Of a stretch of DNA of 31,260 bases, positions 31,180 through 31,260 are shown piece by piece. The DNA lies in the NCBI GenBank assembly GCA_031835245.1, contig JAVKOQ010000514.1, positions 1 through 31,260 of the forward strand, in the 5' to 3' direction. Within the stretch, counting starts at the first letter, position 1; every line of letters begins with the position of its first letter. The notes beneath the pieces are model-generated. The model had not been told where the DNA came from, made no database searches, and saw nothing but the letters and a program-made list of their open reading frames with translations. The position numbers and the translations under genes were made by a program. The stretch is from Balamuthia mandrillaris. Its lineage: Eukaryota; Discosea; Longamoebia; Balamuthiidae.

Positions 31180-31241
31180 ATTAGGTAAGGTTAGGGCAAA
31201 GCTAGGTTAGGTCTAGGGCTAAAGGAAATTTCGATCAGATC
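31180..31241 (+). repeat. Degenerate telomere-like sequence
   Basis: Contains TTAGGTAAGGTTAGGGC, GCTAGGTTAGG and TCTAGGGCT, variants of the TTAGGG unit mixed with other sequence. This is typical of the inner boundary of a telomere. Confidence 0.75.
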
Positions 31242-31260
31242 AGGGTTAGGGTTAGGGTTA
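31242..31260 (+). repeat. Telomere repeat (TTAGGG)n, chromosome end
   Basis: Three tandem copies reach the right edge of the window with the G-rich strand running 5' to 3' toward the edge, the orientation expected at a right chromosome end. Confidence 0.9.

Overview
This window is nuclear DNA of a unicellular eukaryote and runs into a chromosome end. The last 19 bases are TTAGGG-type telomere repeat, preceded by about 60 bases of degenerate telomere-like sequence. Genes have many short introns, mostly GT-AG but with several well-supported GC-AG introns. Simple repeats crowd the introns, the spacers and even some coding exons. I cannot assign a lineage. The actin-bundling and FGD-type genes suggest an amoeboid or motile protist such as Amoebozoa or Rhizaria, which is inference only. 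No tRNA, rRNA, operon or CRISPR array was seen.

The left part (1-12.5 kb) is a normal gene-dense arm. It holds the 3' part of an FGD-like Rho guanine-exchange factor (DH-PH-FYVE, 11 exons), then a head-to-head pair of intronless actin-bundling (34 kDa ABP family) paralogues sharing one 465-bp promoter spacer. Next, on the minus strand, come an organelle-type elongation factor P, an ENOSF1-type L-fuconate dehydratase, a phytanoyl-CoA-dioxygenase-like Fe(II)/2-oxoglutarate oxygenase and an uncharacterised putative secreted or membrane protein.

The right part (12.5-31.3 kb) is a subtelomeric accessory zone. It starts with a six-exon Crinkler (CR)-type gene joining a PD-(D/E)xK nuclease-like domain to a protein kinase. 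An AT-rich gap follows, holding two dimeric GC-rich repeats that fold into strings of short hairpins. After these comes a 21-copy satellite of about 102 bp with alternating subtypes. Next is a convergent gene pair: a multi-exon tyrosine recombinase of Crypton-like character on the plus strand, and on the minus strand a three-exon protein whose C-terminal domain resembles TET/JBP nucleic-acid dioxygenases. The remainder to the telomere is pyrimidine-skewed minisatellite, microsatellites, a 69-bp direct duplication with a hairpin, and the telomere.

The most interesting feature is the recombinase plus TET/JBP-like pair at 19.4-27.1 kb. TET/JBP genes are known to travel with KDZ-type transposons in fungi, and a pairing with a tyrosine recombinase would be a different arrangement. 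One nearby hairpin-repeat copy also shows CpG-to-TpG/CpA decay, as cytosine methylation would produce. Whether the two genes form one mobile unit is inference.
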